DNA of 64,000 nucleotides. Source: Kribbella monticola (lineage in GTDB: Bacteria > Actinomycetota > Actinomycetes > Propionibacteriales > Kribbellaceae). The translations under genes and the position numbers were made by a program. Positions 16,494 through 25,548 of this stretch are shown here, in pieces. Every line of letters starts with the position of its first letter. Positions within the stretch are counted from its first letter, which is position 1. A model generated the notes under the pieces. The model made no database searches and was not told where the DNA came from. It saw only the letters and a program-made list of their open reading frames with translations. Location: contig NZ_QFXK01000004.1 in the NCBI RefSeq assembly GCF_003261635.1, forward strand, positions 1-64,000, given 5' to 3'.

Positions 16494-17624
16494 GTGACCC
16501 CAGCGGTGGAACGGCTTCGTTCCGCGGTGCGAAGATTGGTTCCCGCTCGAAATTCCGACCGGCCACGAGCGGCGGGTACCGTCGCGTTCCTGGTCCAGTC
16601 GGTGGTGATTCTGCTCCTTGTCCTACTGGTGATCAGCGCCGGCGGGAGCGCGATCAGCCGGTTCCGGGTCGCCGGGGCTCAACGCGACCTCGAGACCCGC
16701 CTGATCCCCGTGCAGACAGCCACCGATGAGCTGGCCAAGGCCTTCGTGGATCAGGAGACCGGCCAGCGTGGCTACCTGCTGACCGGCTCGGCCGACTTCC
16801 TCCAGCCGTACTACGCCGGGGTGACCGCCGCGAACGTCGCCCTGACTCAGATCCGCCGCATGCTGGCCGGCGAGGACCAGGCCCTGCGGGCCTTGACGGC
16901 GGTCGAAGAAGCAGGGCAGGACTGGCGGCTGAAGGCAGCCGAACCGGAGATCTCGGCACGGCGGGCCGGGGCCATCCCGGCGAGCCGGCTGGACGCCATC
17001 GCCGCCGACGGCAAGGCCAGGTTCGACCTGTTGCGTACCCGGCTGAACAAGCTGACCGCCGAGGTGACCGGTCTGGTCACCCGCCAACTGGACCGGATCG
17101 CCGCATCTCAGCTCGTCGCGAACGTCGTCAATGCCGCCGCGGTGCTGCTGGCCCTGATCGTCAGCCTGCTGTCGATCCCGCTCGCGCGCAGGCACATCAC
17201 GCTGCCGCTCGAACTGCTCGTCCTCCAGGTCCAAGCGGTCGCCGACGGCTCACGGGACAGCCCGATCACCCCCGGCGGGCCGACCGAGTTCAACGAGCTC
17301 GCGCGGGCGGTGGAGAAGATGCGGGCAAGTCTGCTGGACAGCTCCGAGGAGTTGATGCGAGCCCAGCAGACGATCGCGGTGAACGACGAACGCGCCCGGA
17401 TGGCCGTCGACCTCCAGGAGCAGACGATCCAGCAGGTCTTCGCGCTGGGCCTGATGCTCAGTTCGGCGGCCGCCCGCGACCCGCACCGGGCGCAGACCTT
17501 CCTGCCGTTCATCGAGGAGACCGACCGGATCATCCGCGAGGTCCGTTCGCTCATCTTCGACCTGGGCGGACCGCGCGCCGGAAACTCTCGCGAGCAGTTG
17601 GACCGTCCGATCCAGGACACCTGA
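16494..17624 (+). CDS. DevS-like sensor with CHASE3 domain, lacking phospho-acceptor His and ATPase domain
   Basis: The GTG at 16494 is chosen; a TTG 9 bp earlier is in frame. The 376-residue product has a membrane helix near residues 25-50, a CHASE3-like extracytosolic domain with the hallmark DQETGQRGYLLTG, a second helix near 200-225, a HAMP-like linker, and a HisKA_3-type dimerisation segment ERARMAVDLQEQTIQQVFAL. In DevS/NarX-type kinases this segment reads DLHD; here Q308 occupies the histidine position. The protein ends after REVRSLIFDLGG, exactly where the ATPase domain would begin. It can neither bind ATP nor accept phosphate in the usual way. It may be a decaying kinase or a signal-sensing partner for another kinase. 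Confidence 0.85.
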   Translation: MTPAVERLRSAVRRLVPARNSDRPRAAGTVAFLVQSVVILLLVLLVISAGGSAISRFRVAGAQRDLETRLIPVQTATDELAKAFVDQETGQRGYLLTGSADFLQPYYAGVTAANVALTQIRRMLAGEDQALRALTAVEEAGQDWRLKAAEPEISARRAGAIPASRLDAIAADGKARFDLLRTRLNKLTAEVTGLVTRQLDRIAASQLVANVVNAAAVLLALIVSLLSIPLARRHITLPLELLVLQVQAVADGSRDSPITPGGPTEFNELARAVEKMRASLLDSSEELMRAQQTIAVNDERARMAVDLQEQTIQQVFALGLMLSSAAARDPHRAQTFLPFIEETDRIIREVRSLIFDLGGPRAGNSREQLDRPIQDT

Positions 17625-17689
17625 GCCTGACGTCGATGCCTCGCCGGGGGCTCCGCGCCCTCGAGCAGCTGCTCGCTCCTGCACCCGGC

Positions 17690-18409
17690 TCAGAAACCGG
17701 AGGCGCCGAAGAGTGCGCCGATACCGAAGGTCACGGCCATCGCGAGTGCACCACCGCCCACGAGCCTGAGCACAGCGGGCACCCATCGAGTCCCACCCAG
17801 CCGTGCGCTCAGCCGACCGGTGCCGGCGAGCGCCACCAGGACTGCCGCGAAGGTGACCGGCACCCGTGCTCCCGCGGGCGGCAACAGGATGGCGATCAGC
17901 GGTAGGAGCGCGCCTACGGTGAAGGCCAGGGCGGAAGCGCCGGCCGCGTGCCAGGGGTTGGTGAGTTGCTCAGGGTCGATCCCGAGTTCGGCGTCGGCGT
18001 GGGCGGCGAAGGCATCTCGTTCGGTGAGCTCGATGGCGACCTGCTGGGCGGTCTCGGCGCTCAGTCCCTTCGCCCGGTAGAGGCCCGCCAGTTCGGCCAG
18101 CTCGGCCTCCGGCGATTCCAGCAACTCGGCGCGCTCCTTCTGCAGGAGGGCGCGTTCGGTGTCGCGTTGGCTGCTCACCGACACGTACTCCCCCAGCGCC
18201 ATCGACACAGCACCAGCGGTCAGCCCCGCCACGCCGGCCGTCAGGATGGTCCCGGCCGAGGTCGTCGCACCCGCCACGCCGACCACCAGACCGGCGGTCG
18301 ACACGATGCCGTCGTTGGCCCCGAGCACACCGGCCCGCAACCAGTTGAGTCGTCCCGCCACTCCACCTCGATGGGGTTCGCCGGGGTGGAGCGGCTGTTC
18401 CACGGACAT
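17690..18409 (-). CDS. VIT1/CCC1 family membrane transporter
   Basis: The 239-residue product begins with the family motif LRAGVLGANDGIVSTAGLVVGV and has the SMALGEYVSVSSQRD segment in helix 2, a cytosolic helical insert, and three further membrane helices. VIT1/CCC1 proteins move Fe2+ or Mn2+ across membranes. The ATG at 18409 is preceded by GAGGAG. It lies 23 bp downstream of the P-type ATPase and is probably in the same transcript, adding metal handling to that unit. Confidence 0.88.
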   Translation of the reverse strand: MSVEQPLHPGEPHRGGVAGRLNWLRAGVLGANDGIVSTAGLVVGVAGATTSAGTILTAGVAGLTAGAVSMALGEYVSVSSQRDTERALLQKERAELLESPEAELAELAGLYRAKGLSAETAQQVAIELTERDAFAAHADAELGIDPEQLTNPWHAAGASALAFTVGALLPLIAILLPPAGARVPVTFAAVLVALAGTGRLSARLGGTRWVPAVLRLVGGGALAMAVTFGIGALFGASGF

Positions 18410-18432
18410 GATTGTTTCTCCTCGTTTCGGTG

Positions 18433-21144
18433 TCAGTGGCCGGCGTTGCGCTGGTGGAGGCGCCAGAGTTCGTCGGCGCCCCAGACGATGAGGGGGAAGG
18501 TCGCGAGTACCGCGAGTTGTGGCGCGGGGGGAAGCGCCGTACCGAAGATCGACTGCAGGAACGGGACGGTCACGACGGCGGCGGCGAAGACGACCTCGAA
18601 GGCGATGCCCCAGAGCAGGAGGCGGTTGCTGAAGACACCGATCGAGCGGAGGGAGGCGAACTGCGTGCGGGAGGCGAACGCCGTACCGAGTTGGCAGGCG
18701 ACGATGCCGAGGAAGGTCATCGTGGTGGCCTGGATCCACAGGTGGTGCAGCGGTGTGCCGGCACCGGTCGCGGCACCGGGGTGCCAGCCGCCGGAGAGCA
18801 GCGTCCAGAAGAAGACTCCGAGGACCAGTACTGCGGACAGTCCACCCAAGAGGCCCCAGGCGCGGCCGAGCATCTTCGTGTCGATCACGTTGTCGCCTCG
18901 TTTGCGGGGCGGACGATCCATCAGTCCCGGCTCGGCGGGTTCGCGGCCGAGCGCCAAAGCCGGCAGCGTCTCTGTGCCCAGGTCGATCGCGAGGATCTGC
19001 AGAACGGTCAACGGGAGCGGGACACGGCCGCCGGACAGCGCGAAGACCAGGAACGGGATCATCTCCGGCATCGCGTGCGCGAAGATGTAGACGATGAACT
19101 TCCGCACGTTGTCGTAGACCCGGCGGCCCGCCTCGACCGCGGTCACGATGCTGGCGAAGTTGTCATCGGTCAGCACCATCGTCGCGGCCTCGCGGGCCAC
19201 ATCGGTCCCGGCCAGTCCCATCGCGACGCCGATGTCGGCCCGCCGCAGCGCAGGTGCGTCGTTGACGCCGTCGCCGGTCATCGCGACGACATGGCCCTGC
19301 GCCCGGAGTGCATCCGCGATCCGCAGCTTCGCCTCCGGCGAGCTGCGGGCGAAGATGATTTCCTGGCCCTCCGCCAGCAGCGAATCCAGCGCTGCCTCAC
19401 TCATCGCCTCGAGTTCCGTGCCGGTCACGACCTGCGCGCCGCGCCGGCCGATGCCGACCCGCCGCGCGATCTCCGCCGCCGTCAACCCGTTGTCGCCGGT
19501 CACCACCAGCAGCCGGATCCCGGCGGTGTGACACCGGGCGACCGCGTCCGCGACCTCCGGCCGGGGCGGGTCGAACATCGCCAGCAGACCGAGGAAGACG
19601 AGGTTGTGCTCGGCCTCGTCACGATGCTCCGGGACGCCCTCCGCGGGGACCAGATCCCGGCGGGCGACCGCAATCACCCGGAGCCCCTGGCCGGCGTACC
19701 GGCAGAAGACGTCGGTGAGCTCGGCCCGGTCCGCCCTGGTCAGCAGCCGGATGTTGCCATCGGCATCGACCAGGCGGGACGACTGGGCCAGCACTTCCTC
19801 CGGTGCGCCCTTGGTGTTGACCTCGAGGTCACCGTCCGCGGTCCGGTCGATGGTGGACATCCGGCGAAGGTTCGGATCGAAGTGGAACTGCCTGACCTGG
19901 TTGGCCGTACGACGAACAGCCGAGACGTCCGCCCCGAGTCCGGCCGCGGCCAGCAGGAGCGCGATCTCGGTCGGATCGCCGGTCGATTCGCCCGGCCGGG
20001 CCGGGTCCACGGTGGCGTTGCTGCAAGCCGCCAGTGCGACCGCAAGGGACTGGGCCGACCGGCCGCCAGGCTTTGCCTCGATGACGCCGGCCGGTGTCCA
20101 GATGTCCGTGACCTGCATGCGGTTCTGCGTCAGGGTGCCGGTCTTGTCCGTACAGATCACCGTGGTCGAACCGAGTGTCTCCACTGCGGACAACCGCTTC
20201 ACCACAGCCCCGCCCCGCGCCAGGACCCGTACGCCGACCGCCAGGGCCAGCGTGATCGTCGGCAGCAGACCTTCGGGCACGTTGGCCACCAGCAGCCCGA
20301 TCCCGAAGTTGACGGCATCGGCCAGCGGCAGTCCTGCCACGAAGACGCCGATCAACAGGAAAAGCACCCCTGCGCCGACCGCCACTCCCGCGATCAGCCA
20401 GGCCACCCGCTTGATCTGCCGCTCCAACGGGCTCTCATCCTGCTCGACTCGCTGCGACAGCGCCGCGATACGGCCGAGTTCGGTCCGCATCCCGGTCGCG
20501 AAGATCACCGCCGTGGCGTCTCCGCCGGTGCAATTGGTACCGCTGAACAGAAGATCAGGCGCATCCAGCAGCGAACCACCGACGCCGTCTTGATCAGCCG
20601 ACCGGTAGGCCGGCAGCGATTCGCCGGTCAACGTCGAGAGATCGACCTCGACGCCACCTTCGAGCAACCGGGCATCAGCTGACACCCGGTCGCCTTCCGC
20701 GATCAGCAGGATGTCTCCCGGCACCAGCGTCCGCGCCTCCACAGACTGGCGGACACCGTCACGCAGTACCACGGCGTGGGCCGGCAGGTAGGCGGCGAGA
20801 GCCTCGACCGCTCGCTCCGCCTGCTGTTCCTGAACGAACGCCAACGCGGCATTCAGCACGATGACCGCAACGATGGCTATCGCGAGCACCGTCGTACCGG
20901 AAACAGCCGCCAGCCCCGCCGCGAGCCACAGCAGCAGGGCGAGCGGGTGGGTCAACTGCTTCAGCAACTGCTTCGGCCAGGTCCTGCCGGTACGGCGAGT
21001 GAGCTCGTTCGGCCCGTGTACTTCGAGCCGCCGGGCAGCCTCACGATCGGTGAGCCCCTCCGAGCGTGTTCGCAGGTCGCGGAGCAAGCGGTCCACCGGC
21101 TCCTGCGGATCGCTGGTGAGCGGTGGCATCTCGTCGACAGTCAT
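18433..21144 (-). CDS. P2-type cation-transporting ATPase, CtpF-like
   Basis: The 903-residue pump has an N-terminal cation-ATPase domain ([10 protein letters not shown]), the actuator TGES motif, helix-4 motif [17 protein letters not shown], phosphorylation site DKTGTLT, the [21 protein letters not shown] hinge and a C-terminal block of six membrane helices. PEGL in helix 4 is typical of Ca2+-ATPases, and mycobacterial CtpF (Rv1997), a DosR-regulon member, has the same class. The ATG at 21144 is only about 35 bp from one DosR-like box. It heads a unit with the VIT1-like transporter. Confidence 0.9.
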   Translation of the reverse strand: MTVDEMPPLTSDPQEPVDRLLRDLRTRSEGLTDREAARRLEVHGPNELTRRTGRTWPKQLLKQLTHPLALLLWLAAGLAAVSGTTVLAIAIVAVIVLNAALAFVQEQQAERAVEALAAYLPAHAVVLRDGVRQSVEARTLVPGDILLIAEGDRVSADARLLEGGVEVDLSTLTGESLPAYRSADQDGVGGSLLDAPDLLFSGTNCTGGDATAVIFATGMRTELGRIAALSQRVEQDESPLERQIKRVAWLIAGVAVGAGVLFLLIGVFVAGLPLADAVNFGIGLLVANVPEGLLPTITLALAVGVRVLARGGAVVKRLSAVETLGSTTVICTDKTGTLTQNRMQVTDIWTPAGVIEAKPGGRSAQSLAVALAACSNATVDPARPGESTGDPTEIALLLAAAGLGADVSAVRRTANQVRQFHFDPNLRRMSTIDRTADGDLEVNTKGAPEEVLAQSSRLVDADGNIRLLTRADRAELTDVFCRYAGQGLRVIAVARRDLVPAEGVPEHRDEAEHNLVFLGLLAMFDPPRPEVADAVARCHTAGIRLLVVTGDNGLTAAEIARRVGIGRRGAQVVTGTELEAMSEAALDSLLAEGQEIIFARSSPEAKLRIADALRAQGHVVAMTGDGVNDAPALRRADIGVAMGLAGTDVAREAATMVLTDDNFASIVTAVEAGRRVYDNVRKFIVYIFAHAMPEMIPFLVFALSGGRVPLPLTVLQILAIDLGTETLPALALGREPAEPGLMDRPPRKRGDNVIDTKMLGRAWGLLGGLSAVLVLGVFFWTLLSGGWHPGAATGAGTPLHHLWIQATTMTFLGIVACQLGTAFASRTQFASLRSIGVFSNRLLLWGIAFEVVFAAAVVTVPFLQSIFGTALPPAPQLAVLATFPLIVWGADELWRLHQRNAGH

Positions 21145-21171
21145 ACATCGAGCATCGCCACCGGCGGACCG

Positions 21172-21187
21172 CCGGACCTAGGGCCGA
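21172..21187. promoter_or_regulatory. DosR-like box G
   Basis: CCGGACCTAGGGCCGA, a variant with a TA centre, lies about 35 bp from the CtpF-like ATPase start in the divergent gap shared with the USP at 21397. Confidence 0.5.
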
Positions 21188-21244
21188 ACGACTCGACCGC
21201 ACGATCCATAGGACCCCGGCCGCCGACTTGTGGCCCCTACCCGG

Positions 21245-21260
21245 CGGACCTTCGGCCCTG
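21245..21260. promoter_or_regulatory. DosR-like box H
   Basis: CGGACCTTCGGCCCTG differs from the consensus at one base. Its centre is about 144 bp from the USP start and 108 bp from the ATPase start, so it could serve either direction together with box G. Confidence 0.7.
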
Positions 21261-21396
21261 GGAGCCATCCGGGTCGCTCGACGAGGCTGAAGACAGCGGC
21301 AAACCAGGGAGCACGACGGAACGTACCGCGCGACGAGCCCGGCATGAACCACGTCTTCCGCAACTGGCGCCGGCCCCTCGAGGAAGGAACCATGGC

Positions 21397-22272
21397 ATGA
21401 CCACCATCGCGCGAACGGCCGTCGTCGTCGGCTACGACGGGTCGCCGGCCAGCGAGACCGCGGCGTTCTGGGCCGCCACCGAGGCAGCGCGGCTGGGCGC
21501 GAAGCTGCGACTCGTCCACGTCCTCGCTCTGCCGATCCTCAGCAGCCCGGTCGGGATCGCGGTGACGGTGGAGTTCGAACCGCTCCATCACGCGGCCCAT
21601 CAGTTGCTGGACAAGGTCAGCCGGCGGATCCGGGCCGAACACCGTCAGCTCGTGATCGAGGTCGTGGTCGAGTTCGGCGCCGCCGCCGCAGCTTTGTTGC
21701 AGGAGGCAACGGAAGCGCGGCTGGTCGTGCTCGGCTCACGCGGCCTCGGCGAGTTTCGCGACCTGACCGCGGGCTCGGTGTCCGCGCATGTCGCCACTCA
21801 CGCCACCTGTCCGGTTGTCGTCGTCCCGCCGGACCGGCCGTCGGAGGACACCGACGGCGTGGTCGTCGGTGTCGACGGCTCCGAGCTGTCGATCGACGCG
21901 GTCGACTTCGCCTTCGAGCAGGCGCAGGCGCGGAACACGACGCTCACCGCTGTGATGGCCTGGCACGACCCGGTACGAACCGGCCCCGGCGACCTGCTGC
22001 CGCTCGTCTACGACCTCGACGCACTCCAGCAGGAGTCGGCCGCCCTGCTCGCCGAGTCGGTGGCCGGGCACGCGGAGAAGTACCCCGACGTCGTCGTACG
22101 GCAGGAACTCGTCCGCGGATATCCGGACGACGTGTTGATCGACGCCAGCCGCTCCGCGGAGCTGCTGGTGGTCGGATCACGAGGCCGAGGGGCTTTCCGC
22201 GGCCTCCTGCTCGGCTCGACCAGCCGGGCGCTGGTGCACTACGCGCCCTGTCCGATCGCCGTCGTTCGCTGA
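21397..22272 (+). CDS. Universal stress protein, two USP domains
   Basis: The 291-residue product contains two UspA domains (VVVGYDGS with GSRGLGEFRDLTAGS; VVVGVDGS with GSRGRGAFRGLLLGS). The ATG at 21397 lies 9 bp after AGGAAGGA; an ATG at 21392 is followed at once by a stop and is not used. It is most similar in layout to the USP at 8103. Expression is probably from the box-containing gap upstream. Confidence 0.9.
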   Translation: MTTIARTAVVVGYDGSPASETAAFWAATEAARLGAKLRLVHVLALPILSSPVGIAVTVEFEPLHHAAHQLLDKVSRRIRAEHRQLVIEVVVEFGAAAAALLQEATEARLVVLGSRGLGEFRDLTAGSVSAHVATHATCPVVVVPPDRPSEDTDGVVVGVDGSELSIDAVDFAFEQAQARNTTLTAVMAWHDPVRTGPGDLLPLVYDLDALQQESAALLAESVAGHAEKYPDVVVRQELVRGYPDDVLIDASRSAELLVVGSRGRGAFRGLLLGSTSRALVHYAPCPIAVVR

Positions 22273-22294
22273 CGGCCCGAAGACCGCCGGGTCC

Positions 22295-22310
22295 GGGACC
22301 TTCGGCCCTG
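22295..22310. promoter_or_regulatory. DosR-like box I (consensus copy)
   Basis: GGGACCTTCGGCCCTG, the sequence from which the other sites vary least. It is centred about 56 bp upstream of the USP at 22359. Confidence 0.75.
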
Positions 22311-22358
22311 TGGCCGGCTCCCGGGCCGGCGGATCGTGAAAGTGAGGAGGAGGCCGCG

Positions 22359-23186
22359 ATGACGCGAGCACGAGTGGTGGTAGCCGGCATCGACGGATCG
22401 ACCGCCGCCGAGACGGCCATCAGGTGGGCCGCGGACGAGGCCGTCTCCCGGCAGGCGTCCCTGCGGTTGGTGCACGCCTTCGTCTGGCCCGAGTTCAAGG
22501 TCCCGTTGGGATCGACCGAACTGGCGCCCGGGCTACGGGCCGGCGCCGACAAGGTCGTCGAGGAGTCGGTCCAGCTGGCCCGCAAGCTCGAACCCGGCCT
22601 GGAGATCGAAGGGACCCGCTACGACGGCTTCCCCGCACCGATCCTGCTCAAGCAGTCCAAGCAGGCCGAACTGCTGGTGATCGGCAGCCGCGGCCTGAGC
22701 GTGACCCTGGGCGCCCTGATCGGTTCGACCGGGCTCGACCTGGCCGCCAACGCCCATTGCCCGGTGGTGATCGTCCGTCCGGACCAGGTCCTCGACGCCG
22801 GTGACCATGTGGTGATCGGGTACGACGGCTCGTCGGCCAGCGAGGTCGCCCTCGACTTCGGTCTGGACTACGCGCGCCGGCACGACCTGCGGGTCCGGGT
22901 GGTCGCCGCGAAACCGTTGTACAGCGCGGACGGCCAGATCCACCACCTCGACCTGGAGACCGAGCTTCGCGGCCGTCCGGGCCGGCCCGAGCTGGAACTC
23001 GTCGAGGTCAGCGGCCATCCCGCGGAGCAACTGCTGCACCAGTCCGCGGACGCCCGGCTGATCGTGGTCGGCTCGCGGGGCCGCGGCGGCTTCTCCGGGA
23101 TGCTGCTCGGCTCGGTCAGTCAGACCGTCCTGCACCACGCGCTCTGTCCGGTGGCGGTCATCCCGGCCGCCGCGATCGGAGGATGA
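22359..23186 (+). CDS. Universal stress protein, two USP domains
   Basis: The 275-residue product has a first domain (VVAGIDGS with GSRGLSVTLGALIGS, a less conventional loop lacking the second GG) and a second domain (VVIGYDGS with GSRGRGGFSGMLLGS, canonical ATP-binding). The second domain has a shorter middle than the other USPs of the window. It leads a four-gene unit with a small membrane protein, an E2-type acyltransferase and a 62-residue protein. Confidence 0.88.
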   Translation: MTRARVVVAGIDGSTAAETAIRWAADEAVSRQASLRLVHAFVWPEFKVPLGSTELAPGLRAGADKVVEESVQLARKLEPGLEIEGTRYDGFPAPILLKQSKQAELLVIGSRGLSVTLGALIGSTGLDLAANAHCPVVIVRPDQVLDAGDHVVIGYDGSSASEVALDFGLDYARRHDLRVRVVAAKPLYSADGQIHHLDLETELRGRPGRPELELVEVSGHPAEQLLHQSADARLIVVGSRGRGGFSGMLLGSVSQTVLHHALCPVAVIPAAAIGG

Positions 23187-23191
23187 TCGAG

Positions 23192-23617
23192 ATGACAACC
23201 CTGCAGAACAAGGCGGTTCGGCCGGATCCGATCCGGGTCCGCTCTGTCATCCTGGCCGGCTTCGTGCTGATGTTCGGTCTGGGATCGTTCGTCCACGTCG
23301 GGCTGGCGATCACCAACCCCACGACGTACCGGCCGTTCGCCGACGCCGCGCTCTTCGGCTGGGTGCGCGAAGGGTGGGAGGACATCTTCATGTCCGATCC
23401 GAGGCTCTGCGCGCTGCTGCTCGGTGCCGGTGAGCTACTGGTCGCCGTACTGCTGATCATCGCCCGGCGCCTCGGCTACACGGCCGTGATCCTGTTCCAC
23501 CTGGCTCTCATGCTGTTCGGCTGGGGCTTCTGGCTCTGGTGCATCCCGGCGCTGGCGTTCGCCGTACCGGCTGCGCTCTTCGAGTTCCGTACGGTGAATC
23601 GTCGGGTGACGCCGTGA
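23192..23617 (+). CDS. Small integral membrane protein
   Basis: The ATG at 23192 has the right spacing from GGAGG at 23178-23182; an ATG at 23183 abuts that site and is unlikely. The 141-residue product has about four hydrophobic segments (near residues 20-42, 72-92, 95-115, 117-132) and a conserved-looking loop RPFADAALFGWVREGWEDIF. I do not recognise the family, though some DoxX-like or DUF-type four-helix proteins are similar in size. The stop overlaps the GTG of the next gene (GTGA). Confidence 0.75.
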   Translation: MTTLQNKAVRPDPIRVRSVILAGFVLMFGLGSFVHVGLAITNPTTYRPFADAALFGWVREGWEDIFMSDPRLCALLLGAGELLVAVLLIIARRLGYTAVILFHLALMLFGWGFWLWCIPALAFAVPAALFEFRTVNRRVTP

Positions 23618-24453
23618 AGCGGCAGGCCAAACAAGTCGTCGCTGTCCCGTGGGTGCGGCGGTTGGTCGTCGACACCGGACGTGCTTCGCGGCGCCGGCAC
23701 TCGGTCCATGGACTCTTCGAGGTTGACGTCACGAAGGCCAGGCAGGCCTTGCGGGCGCATCGGCGTGACACGGGTGAGGCCCTGTCCTTCACCGCGTTCG
23801 TCGTTTCCTGTGTCGCGCGTGCTGTCGCGGCCGACCCCGCTGTCCAGGCGTATCGAGATCTCCGCGGCCGCGAGGTGATCTTCCCCGAGGTCGACGTGGG
23901 TCTGCCGATCGAGGTCGAGCTGGACGGGGTGCCCTTCGCTTTCACCCACGTACTGCGCGACGCCGGCCGGCGTACGGTCCGCGAGCTCCATGACGAGATC
24001 CGCGCGGTCCGTGCCGATCCCGCCCTGAGTCCATCGGTGCGCAAACAGAGGTGGGCCCGGGCCTACCTCCTGGTCCCCGCCGTGCTGCGAACCGGGTTGC
24101 TCGGCGCGCTACACCGGTTCCCCGGCCGGCAGCGAGCGATCGCCGGCACGGTCGGCGTCACCGCGGTCGGCATGTTCGCCGGTGGCGGCGGCTGGGGCAT
24201 CGCCTTCCAGGTGCACACCCTGAGCATCGTCGTCGGCGGCATCACCGTCCGGCCCGCTCTTTGCGCCGGGCAACTGGTCGACCGGGAATGGCTGCAGCTG
24301 ACTGTCAGCGTCGACCACGACGTCGTGGACGGCGCGCCGGCCGCGAGATTCGTCAACCGGCTCCGCTCCCTGCTCACCACCGCCGACGGCCTGGATGAGC
24401 TCCGGACGCCTGACACCGAGCTTCCCGATCCACTGGGGAGCGCCTGGAACTGA
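23614..24453 (+). CDS. Stand-alone 2-oxoacid dehydrogenase acyltransferase (E2) catalytic domain protein
   Basis: The GTG at 23614 overlaps the preceding stop and is where the fold begins. The 279-residue product corresponds to the chloramphenicol-acetyltransferase-like core of E2 subunits, with TAFVVSCVARAVAADPAVQ, the central IPEVDVGLPIEVE-type strand (FPEVDVGLPIEVE) and the catalytic HDVVDGAPAARF motif near residue 245. It has no lipoyl domain and no E1/E3-binding domain, so it is not a normal complex core. Similar lone domains occur in actinobacteria and their acyl acceptor is unknown. Confidence 0.82.
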   Translation: MKRQAKQVVAVPWVRRLVVDTGRASRRRHSVHGLFEVDVTKARQALRAHRRDTGEALSFTAFVVSCVARAVAADPAVQAYRDLRGREVIFPEVDVGLPIEVELDGVPFAFTHVLRDAGRRTVRELHDEIRAVRADPALSPSVRKQRWARAYLLVPAVLRTGLLGALHRFPGRQRAIAGTVGVTAVGMFAGGGGWGIAFQVHTLSIVVGGITVRPALCAGQLVDREWLQLTVSVDHDVVDGAPAARFVNRLRSLLTTADGLDELRTPDTELPDPLGSAWN

Positions 24454-24469
24454 CAAGGAGGGCAGAACC

Positions 24470-24658
24470 ATGGGTGAGATCGACAACGCCCGCCAGCAGC
24501 GGGAAGCCCTGCGCAAGTCCAAGGGCCGGCCGACCGACAGCGGCCGCCGCGCCTCCACCGGCATCTTGCGCTACCTCGGCGTGAACCTCTACCGCGAACG
24601 CAACCGCGCCACCGCCGAGAAACCCGACGCCGACGGCAAGGCGGGTTCCGATGATTGA
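24470..24658 (+). CDS. Small basic hypothetical protein, 62 aa
   Basis: AAGGAGGGCAGAACC precedes the ATG at 24470 with ideal spacing. The highly charged product (many Arg/Lys early, Asp/Glu at the end) contains STGILRYLGVNLYRERNR in the middle and no membrane segment. It lies 16 bp after the E2-type gene, at the end of the USP unit. I do not recognise it. The ribosome binding site and operon position support a real gene. Confidence 0.6.
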   Translation: MGEIDNARQQREALRKSKGRPTDSGRRASTGILRYLGVNLYRERNRATAEKPDADGKAGSDD

Positions 24659-24835
24659 GCGGCTGATTTCGACTCACCCCTTCGCGGTGCCACACCGCGT
24701 GGACCGGCCTCCGACGCGCTGCGCAGATCGAGCGCGTACTGCGGCAAGCAGCGCCACTTTCCTCGGCGGACCAAGCGATGGTGACCAAGCGGAAGACCAT
24801 CTGCTGAAGCCGGATGACCTCCTGCGGAGTGGAGG

Positions 24836-24851
24836 GGGTCCTTCGACCCTG
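24836..24851. promoter_or_regulatory. DosR-like box J
   Basis: GGGTCCTTCGACCCTG, an almost symmetric copy (GGGTC...GACCC), centred about 67 bp before the CBS-BON gene. The remaining part of the 24659-24910 gap shows no convincing gene. Confidence 0.75.
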
Positions 24852-24910
24852 ATGGCTGGGACCGGTTCGTCGCAAGGTGGAGGAAAGACCTGAAGAACGA
24901 GGTGAGAGCG

Positions 24911-25534
24911 ATGTTGATCCGCGAGTTGATGACCAGCCCCGCGGTCACGGTGACCGGGCAGACTCCGATCGGGGCCGCCCTGCGGCTGATGGACGAACGG
25001 AAGATCACCTCACTCCCGGTCGTCGACCAGCACGGCGGGCTGACCGGGATCGTGAGTGAGGCCGACCTCGTCTCCGACGGAGACCTGCTGGACGACCGGT
25101 TCCCGATCGCCGCCGTCCGCGCCAAGGCGCCCACACCGACCCGCCGCGTGGCCGAGGTGATGACGCACCTGGTCGTCTCCGCACGCAGCGACGACGAGCT
25201 CGAGGTGGCGATCGACCTGATGCGGTCGACGATGATGAAGAGCCTGCCGGTGATCGAGAACGGCCGCGTCGTCGGGATGATCAGCCGCAGTGACGTGATC
25301 CACCTCCTCGCCGGCCGCGACCACCGGATCCGCACCGAGGTGGTCGAGTTGCTGAACGCCGAGTCGCCGGGCTGGGAGGTCCAGGTGCAGGACGGCGTCG
25401 TCACGGTCACCGGCCCGGCCGACCCACATGAGCGCCGGCTCGCGGAACTCCTGAGCGGCACGGTCCGCGGCGTCGTCGCCGTACAGATCACCCGGCTCAG
25501 CGAATCCCAGCCGAACGCCACGTCCGGCCGCTGA
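24911..25534 (+). CDS. CBS-domain pair plus BON domain protein
   Basis: The ATG at 24911 follows GAGGTGAGAG. The 207-residue product starts MLIRELMTSPAVTVT, has two CBS motifs (residues about 5-60 and 75-135, including LPVVDQHGGLTGIVSEADL and LPVIENGRVVGMISRSDVI), then a BON-like domain with VTVTGPADPHERRLAELL. CBS pairs bind adenine nucleotides; the mycobacterial Hrp1 (Rv2626c) is a DosR-regulon CBS protein, but lacks the BON part. A membrane- or nucleotide-sensing role is inferred. It leads a unit with a stomatin-like and a flippase-like protein. Confidence 0.87.
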   Translation: MLIRELMTSPAVTVTGQTPIGAALRLMDERKITSLPVVDQHGGLTGIVSEADLVSDGDLLDDRFPIAAVRAKAPTPTRRVAEVMTHLVVSARSDDELEVAIDLMRSTMMKSLPVIENGRVVGMISRSDVIHLLAGRDHRIRTEVVELLNAESPGWEVQVQDGVVTVTGPADPHERRLAELLSGTVRGVVAVQITRLSESQPNATSGR

Positions 25535-25548
25535 CGAAAGGAACAGTC

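Noticed and set aside
18412-20682. A 756-codon open plus-strand frame opposite the CtpF-like ATPase
   Set aside because: The ATPase on the minus strand has all catalytic motifs. The plus-strand frame has biased, motif-free composition rich in Arg, Asp, Gln and Gly, typical of the antisense of a GC-rich gene.
24659-24893. Possible small genes in the gap before the CBS-BON gene
   Set aside because: Short open frames exist on both strands, but none has a ribosome binding site, a recognisable motif or suitable codon bias, and the region holds the regulatory box.
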